DNA of 64,000 nt from Petunia secreta (taxonomy: Eukaryota > Streptophyta > Magnoliopsida > Solanales > Solanaceae). The notes below the pieces were generated by a model. It was not told the origin of the DNA and ran no database searches. It saw only the letters and a list, made by a program, of their open reading frames with translations. The DNA lies in NCBI GenBank assembly GCA_029990175.1, contig JARKIP010000065.1, forward strand, positions 9,800,501 to 9,864,500, in the 5' to 3' direction. Made by a program: the position numbers and the translations under genes. Below, in pieces: positions 58,461-64,000 of the stretch (positions are counted from its first letter, which is position 1; each line of letters starts with the position of its first letter).

Positions 58461-59736
58461 AATGTTCTTTTCACACTAGCAATTCTTTCCAAGAGGACTC
58501 GGGGAGACACACTCTCCCATTCTTGAAACTGTAGCCATGTACCCATTGGTATTTTTCCACGCTCTCCCCACTCACTAGAGAATTATGAATGCTCTTGATC
58601 TTTGGGACATATTCATACAACAATTTTATACTTTCAAAACCCATAAGCCTAGAAGCTAGAGTAGTAGCTAGGGCAAACTTTCTTAAAAGTGCATCGGCTA
58701 CAACATTGCCCTTTCCCTTCTTGTAATGAATTACATAGAGAAAAGACTCAATGAACGCCACTCATCAACCTCTACATCTACAAAAACAAGAAAGACAGTC
58801 TTTTCAACACAAAAGGCACATTTCTTAAATTTGCATAGAGTTTTTCGGCTCTTAGCACTTCAAGAACTTGCCTTAAATGGACAACATGGTCATCTATTGA
58901 TTTTCTATTTATCAAGATATCATCAAAATAGACAACCACAATTTTTGATAAACGGTTTCAAGATATGGTTCATCAATCTCATGAAAGTACTAGGTGCGTT
59001 GGAAAGGCCAAAAGGCATCACCAACCATTCATAGAGACCAAACTTGGTCTTGAATGCGGTCTTCCACTCATCACCCGGTTTCATTAAGATTTGGTGGGAG
59101 CCGGACCTAAGATCTATCTTAGAAAAGATACTAGAACTACTCAATTCATCAAGCATGTCATCAAGTCTAGGAATAGGATGACGATACTTTACCGTTATCT
59201 TGTTGACCGCACGGCAATCAATACACATCCTTTATGTCCCGTCCTTCTTTGGCACAAGAATGACCGGTACGGCACACGGACTCAAGCTCTCACGAACCAA
59301 GCCTTTGTTGAGCAACTCATCCACTTGCTTTTGCAATTCCTTTGTATCTTTGGTATTCTCCTATAGGCCGGCTTGTTTGGGATTTGAGACCCCGGGATAA
59401 AGTCAATTTAGTGCTCAATCCCCCTCACTAGAGGAAGACCACTCAGCATCTCATCCGGGAACATGTCCTCAAAAACCTTCAAGACATTATCAATAGCACT
59501 AGGCAAAGGGTTAGGGTTAGAAGCATAATCACAATCGGAATTTAAAACCATACCTTTGTGCACTAGGAAAATGAGCAATTTGGTACCATCATTACCTTTC
59601 AAGTACTCACCCGATTGCATCATGGCACAAATGCCACCAGTAGAAGATGGTGGGGTCTTGGCCAAAGGTCTAGTCTCCACGAGGGACTTAGCTTTAGCCG
59701 CTTCTTTCAACTCCCTCATGCGCCTATAGTCATCAC
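58461..59736 (-). pseudogene. RT and deleted RNase H of element C
   Basis: RT motifs [34 protein letters not shown] and [19 protein letters not shown] are clear. The YFDD box is hit by a frameshift in the run at 58938-58945. RNase H keeps only its end ([24 protein letters not shown]). The junction at about 58759-58765 equals that of C' at about 1211-1214. Confidence 0.88.
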
Positions 59737-61678
59737 TCACTCGTTGGGTGTGAGCACATACTTCTTGCCCTCATGTTTAACCATGTATGTGTTGGCTCGG
59801 TCATCATGAACTACACTCCTATCATATTTCCAAGGCCTACCAAACAAGAGATAGTAAGCTTGCATTGGCCCCACTTCAAACATGTGCTCATCTTGATAGT
59901 TCCCAATCTTGAACTTTATCAAGACTTGCTTCACCACCTTTAACTCCCTAGACATACTTAACCATTGCAAACGGTAGGGGTTTTGGTGTTTAAGGGTAGG
60001 AAATTTCAATTGTGAAACCAAAGATTGGCTCACCACAGTAACACAACTACCCGAATCAATAATCATGAAGCACACTTTTCCCCACACTCTACATCTAGCA
60101 TGGAACAAGTTCTCCCTTTGCATATCCACTTCCTCCTCACTCACCATGGTACTCAAACTACGACGTACCACTAAAAACATGCTAGGGTCATCACCCTCCA
60201 CCGCATTTTCCTTACACTCATGTCGCACATCTCCCTTAACTACTTCACCCTTGGCCTCACTTTCTTCCTCATACACCAACCCATCATCCATGATTATCAT
60301 TGTTTTTCGGGTGGGGCAATCTTTGACAAAGTGGCCATAGCCCTTGTACTTTTGACATTGAAGAGAAGAAGGAGAAGGGGAATTTAAATGAGTTTTAGAA
60401 TTACCTCCCGGCTCCTTGAAGTCACTTCTTGGTGTAGCTTTCTCATAGGGCTTCTTCACATTTTGGCTTCCACTAGCTCTACCGGTGTAAGGACTCTTCC
60501 AATTCTTGGTTTGGCTAGTAGAAGTAGAAATAGTACCTCTATAGCGAGTGGATTTTTCTTCCTTGATCCACCTTTCAGCTTCCACGGAGTCTTCAAATAC
60601 TTCTTGGAGTGATTGGAAATGGTGAAATCTCAATTGATAAGCAATCTCTCGGTTCAAGCCATTCTTGAACCTAATGGTAGCTTGATCAACATCTTCTGCT
60701 TCCATGTTAAGGGCTATTTGGTTCTTTTCAAAGTCATTGAAACCTTTTTCAACCGACTTGGTACCTTGCTTCAAATCATAGAGTCTCTTGAGTTGCACTT
60801 GTCGGAACTTGGGAGTCACATATCTTTCATGCATCACAATCTTCAATTGTTCACAAGGCATATGAGTAGGCATCCCAATGGCTCGTCTAGACCTTTTGAT
60901 CGACTCCCACTAAGTGGAAGCATAGGACTCAAATGAAGCAGTAGTATATGTAGCCTTCTTCTCATCCGACATTTCATTGGTGTCAAAGACTCTCTTAACT
61001 TGTAATTTCCAATCTAGGAATTTCTCCGGGTCACTAGTCTCTTGGAAGGGTGGGATAGTGATCTTGACACTATTTAGATTGTTGTCATGACCCCCTCGAT
61101 ATGGATCCATTTGACCCCCCATAGTAGTGGTCATCATAACCGCCATACTCTCTTCTCCAGTTCCTCCGCACATATCCTACTTGAGGTCCTCTTCTTCGCC
61201 CACGACCTCTATTCAAACCTCGACCTTGTTGCATTGGCCTCCTATTCGGATAGGGTGCCTCAAAGTCGTCAAAATCATCACCAAACTCGGGTGTCTCCCC
61301 TTCTTGAGCCTCAACATATTTCTCTTTGGGTACAACATTCCTTCGGGGTCTCAATAGTGATGGAACATTACCTTGGGGAGTGCCCAAGTTGTGGAGAATG
61401 CCCACTTGTTGGGGAATGTCCAATGGTTGGGGAATGCCCATCATTCTTGCACGTCGAGTAGCTTTATCTTTCAACCTTTGTTGTTGAGCTATCTCGGTAT
61501 ATTTTTCCGGTCTCACGGGTGAGCCATCACTTGTGCCTTCCCCGGCATCTTTGTTGACACTAGGGGTTTTCTCCCTTTCAAGACTTTCAAGTCTTAAGCC
61601 TATGGATCTGATCTCGGCCAATAGTTGGACCATAATGGGATCCGGAATCGGTGTGGACTTTCCTCCTTCGTCTGCCAT
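59737..61678 (-). pseudogene. gag and protease of element C
   Basis: Starts MADEGGKSTPIPDPIMVQLL. Gag has an Arg/Gly-rich part (RGLNRGRGRRRGPQVGYVRR), a core (TIPPFQETSDPEKFLDWKLQ, KATYTTASFESYAST) and a zinc knuckle CQKYKGYGHFVKDC, in which the second Cys is Tyr. The protease active site is MIIDSGSCVTVVSQSL, then LLFGRPWKYDRSV. The last 378 codons (60873-59737) are open. A frame change occurs near 61130 and a stop near 60908. Confidence 0.9.
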
Positions 61679-62681
61679 GTACCTACAAACAACCAAAGAC
61701 AAGAAGAAAATTAGAGTAAAAGTCCTTACTCACTCACTCCCTCACTTTTGAGTGTCACTTGGGTACACTCAATTTATGGGTTGGTCATATAAGCTTGATC
61801 TCAAAGGCTTCCTCGTAGTTGAACAACCTCCTCGATAACAAAACAAATTCACAAGAACCAAATACTCTTCGGGAAGAGTAGAGTTGATGGGACTCGATGA
61901 ACGCTAGGCTATATAGGTGAGCACTTGAACCAAAAATTATACTACAACGCTTCTTTGAGTTCTATTCTCCTATAAGCACGAGTATTCTAATCACTCAATA
62001 AACTAGTACTAATCAAGTAGAAGTATTACTCTAAAAATACTAGCCGGAAGCAATGGAAACAAAAGAAATATGAAAACCTGCGAAATAAAACTAGTCGGAT
62101 CCGACACATGGCTGGGCGGTCCGCCCAAGGTGTCAGGCGCTCCGCCCAAGGTGTCAGGCGCTTTGCCTGGAAAGTTAGGCAGTGAGGCGGTCCGCCTAGT
62201 CCTGGATTTCAGCTTCGCCTAACATACGATTTTGATCTTTTTGCACCAAAATTTTCCAACGTTTTGAAGTTGTTTCTTAACTCAAATGATACCCAAAGGT
62301 GTTTTCAATTATTACAAATAGACCCCAATGATTTATAACAACAAACAACCAATAACAAACTTGATTCAAATTTGAAGCAAACTTTTCCAAGGGTTTCAAG
62401 AATTTTGGGATTTCAAAATTTCGATGTTCAATCCGCAACAAAAAACGACGTAATGGGGGTATCAAATTAACGGGATAACAATATAGAACAATCCTCAATA
62501 ACTTTCATTTATTGGGTGCTCATAACCAACAAGATCTAGCAAATTTTTGTAGTTTTCAAGTTTTTCAAATTTTTTCTTCTTTCTCAAAATAAGAACACCA
62601 AGAACAACTATAAAAACATGAACAAGATACTAGGCACGATGAACGAGGAACAAGGGTTTGTAAGAACAAATCCCGAGCCTT
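61679..62681 (-). other. Leader of element C
   Basis: Non-coding, about 1 kb, with a mini-palindrome cluster at 62108-62205 (GGCGGTCCGCC, AGGCGCTCCGCC forms). Nothing else recognised. Confidence 0.7.
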
Positions 62682-62693
62682 GCTCTTATACCT
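62682..62693 (-). other. Primer binding site of element C
   Basis: On the minus strand AGGTATAAGAGC, 10 of 12 matches to TGGTATCAGAGC (initiator tRNA-Met), two bases after the LTR end. Confidence 0.75.
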
Positions 62694-62695
62694 AC

Positions 62696-63456
62696 TGACG
62701 TAATGTAAAACACGGAAGCAATAAAAGTAAAGATAAAGCAAGGCGCAACTTAAACAACTTACGAGGCAACACCGAAGAATGATGTTTCGATACACCCTCG
62801 CTCAAGTCAAGTAAAACCTATGCAACTATCCTCAACAGACACCCGGCCCTTGCAAATAGAATGATCAAAGAGGATTGAAGTTCACTTTGGATTCTTCCAA
62901 TTGATTTCAAGCCAAACATTACAAGGCTTCTAGAGAGAAAATCTCAGCAATGTATATAATTCAAGGTAGGTTAATGGTATTGAATGATGAAGGGTGTATT
63001 TATAGCACCCTTTTACAAGTTATGAAATGTCTAAAAAGCCCTCAAACTAGGTTAGAATACAATAGAACACTTAAGGCTAAAATAGGTAGTTCACACAGAA
63101 AAAGGTAGCAAGTTCAGCGTCTAGGCGCTTCGCCCTGCTGAGCTACTAACCAAGGCAGCCTCTCGTTGAGGCGCTCCGCCTGGCTGGCCTTGAGGTTGGG
63201 CGCTCCCCCTAGCTTCTAGGCGCACCTCATAGTTGCCTCACTGATCAAGGAGCTAGGCGCTCCGCCTGGCTCTGGGCGCTCCGCCTCCCCCTGAAGCTTA
63301 GGCTTCCCTCCTTCAATTGAGCTCAGATGCATGATCTTCAAATCCTCTCCAGAGCTCGTATCAACAATGCCCTTCCAAACCAAGTATAAATAAGCATCTT
63401 GGATTTCTTTGGCTTGACTTCGAGTGAATGGTCTCGACGCAATTTAGATTGCATCA
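62696..63456 (-). repeat. 5' LTR of element C (761 bp)
   Basis: Plus-strand ends TGACGTAATG and GATTGCATCA. It carries the mini-palindrome cluster at 63117-63295. The equivalent region of C' survives only from CAAGT (62808-62812) on. Confidence 0.93.
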
Positions 63457-63461
63457 TAAAT

Positions 63462-63727
63462 AGGGAAAGGTATAAGGTTGTGAGGAAATAAGCGAAGTTA
63501 GCAGTCACGGATGCAAAAATGGCTTCCTTTGAACAAATGTATAAGAACATAGCAAGTAAGGGTGGGGAGAAGAAGATCAAGGTGAGGGAGAGGCGGTCCC
63601 ACAACCTAGACCAAGTGAAATGCATTAAAGACGAGGATAGTTCAGTATTAGTGGAAGAGACCCACATTAAGCGGAGCTAGAAACCATACTTCTATAAACT
63701 CCTAAATGAAGGGGGAGCAGGAGTGTT
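63462..63727 (+). mobile_element. LINE, continuation after element C
   Basis: Continues the LINE from 56617: YKVVRK, AVTDAKMASFEQMYKNIASK, DQVKCIKDEDSSVLVEETHIK, KLLNEGGAG. It is cut at 63728 by the A-type LTR, exactly where A cuts the left copy at 3476. Confidence 0.88.
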
Positions 63728-64000
63728 TGTTGACACCTAATTTTGTCCCTCCTGTTTCAAAAGCCATTATTTAGAAAAAATTGCACTGATAGCCACACGA
63801 TTACCCCTCACTCACCCCTATTCAAAGTCATTACTTCACACACACACGTCAATTAGGCTATTTTTCAAAACACCGATGCAAACTACGGCCATTTACACAA
63901 TTCGCATGTTTAGTTAAGAATTTTCGCAATTACATTATTTTCAACAAAATTGCCCAAAATTATTTCAAATCTTACATTAATATTTTCTATGTTTCTTTAG
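63728..64000 (+). repeat. Start of A-type LTR (A'), runs off the window
   Basis: TGTTGACACCTAATTTTGTC and following bases match the 5' LTR of A, with roughly 4% difference by eye. The insertion point in the LINE is identical to that of A. Confidence 0.92.

Larger units (their letters stand above)
56623..63456 (-). mobile_element. Element C, full-length chromovirus-like Ty3/gypsy (6834 bp)
   Basis: Two LTRs (3' 56623-57386, 5' 62696-63456) enclose primer site, leader, gag, protease, RT, integrase and polypurine tract on the minus strand. It is flanked by the 5-bp duplication TAAAT (56618-56622 and 63457-63461) inside a LINE whose reading continues across. RNase H is largely deleted. Family: CRM/Galadriel-like chromovirus, judged by integrase style, initiator-Met primer site and Pol tail in the LTR; no classical chromodomain seen. 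Confidence 0.95.

Overview
The window is plant nuclear heterochromatin made almost entirely of nested, decayed transposable elements. I see no host gene, no tRNA or rRNA gene and no CRISPR-like array. Two Tat/Ogre-type giant Ty3/gypsy elements, a chromovirus-like Ty3/gypsy family, a Ty1/copia relic, an L1-type LINE and two MITEs point to a large eudicot genome. The LINE and Tat subtypes look Solanaceae-like to me; that is an inference from remembered families, not a search.

Layout. 1-3204: left part of a truncated, internally deleted chromovirus-like copy (C', minus strand). 3205-3475: LINE fragment. 3476-20534 and 41091-42860: element A, a plus-strand Tat/Ogre-like element with a 3.7-kb LTR, two ORF1-like genes, gag-pro with a G-patch, an intron-like gap and RT-RNaseH-aRNH-integrase. 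It carries a 684-bp hAT-type MITE at 17507-18190. 20535-41090: element B, a complete 20.6-kb minus-strand relative of A, inserted inside the tandem-repeat array of A's 3' untranslated region with a GGTA-type target duplication. 42861-47231: 3' end and one LTR of a third Tat-like element (E). 47232-53219: element D, a minus-strand chromovirus-like copy cut at its integrase. 53220-54340: Ty1/copia relic. 54343-54697: MITE. 54830-56617: 5' half of the LINE. 56623-63456: element C, a full-length minus-strand chromovirus-like element with 5-bp target duplication, sitting inside that LINE. 63462-63727: LINE continues. 63728-64000: start of another A-type LTR (A').

History. The nest LINE + C + A-type LTR occurs twice: bases 1 to about 3760 match 57542-64000, apart from a 2.7-kb deletion in the left copy. 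The most economical reading is a large (about 57.5-60 kb) direct duplication made after both insertions, or an assembly/haplotype duplication. B went into A after A had inserted; the MITE entered A, and B still shows the empty target site.

Most unusual content. A and B each carry two consecutive, mutually paralogous ORF1-type genes ahead of gag. The gag-pro and pol blocks are separated by a GT-AG gap whose removal keeps the frame. The 3' array has a 71-bp unit in A and a 69-bp unit in B. Nearly all coding blocks are broken by stops and frameshifts, so they are annotated as pseudogenes.
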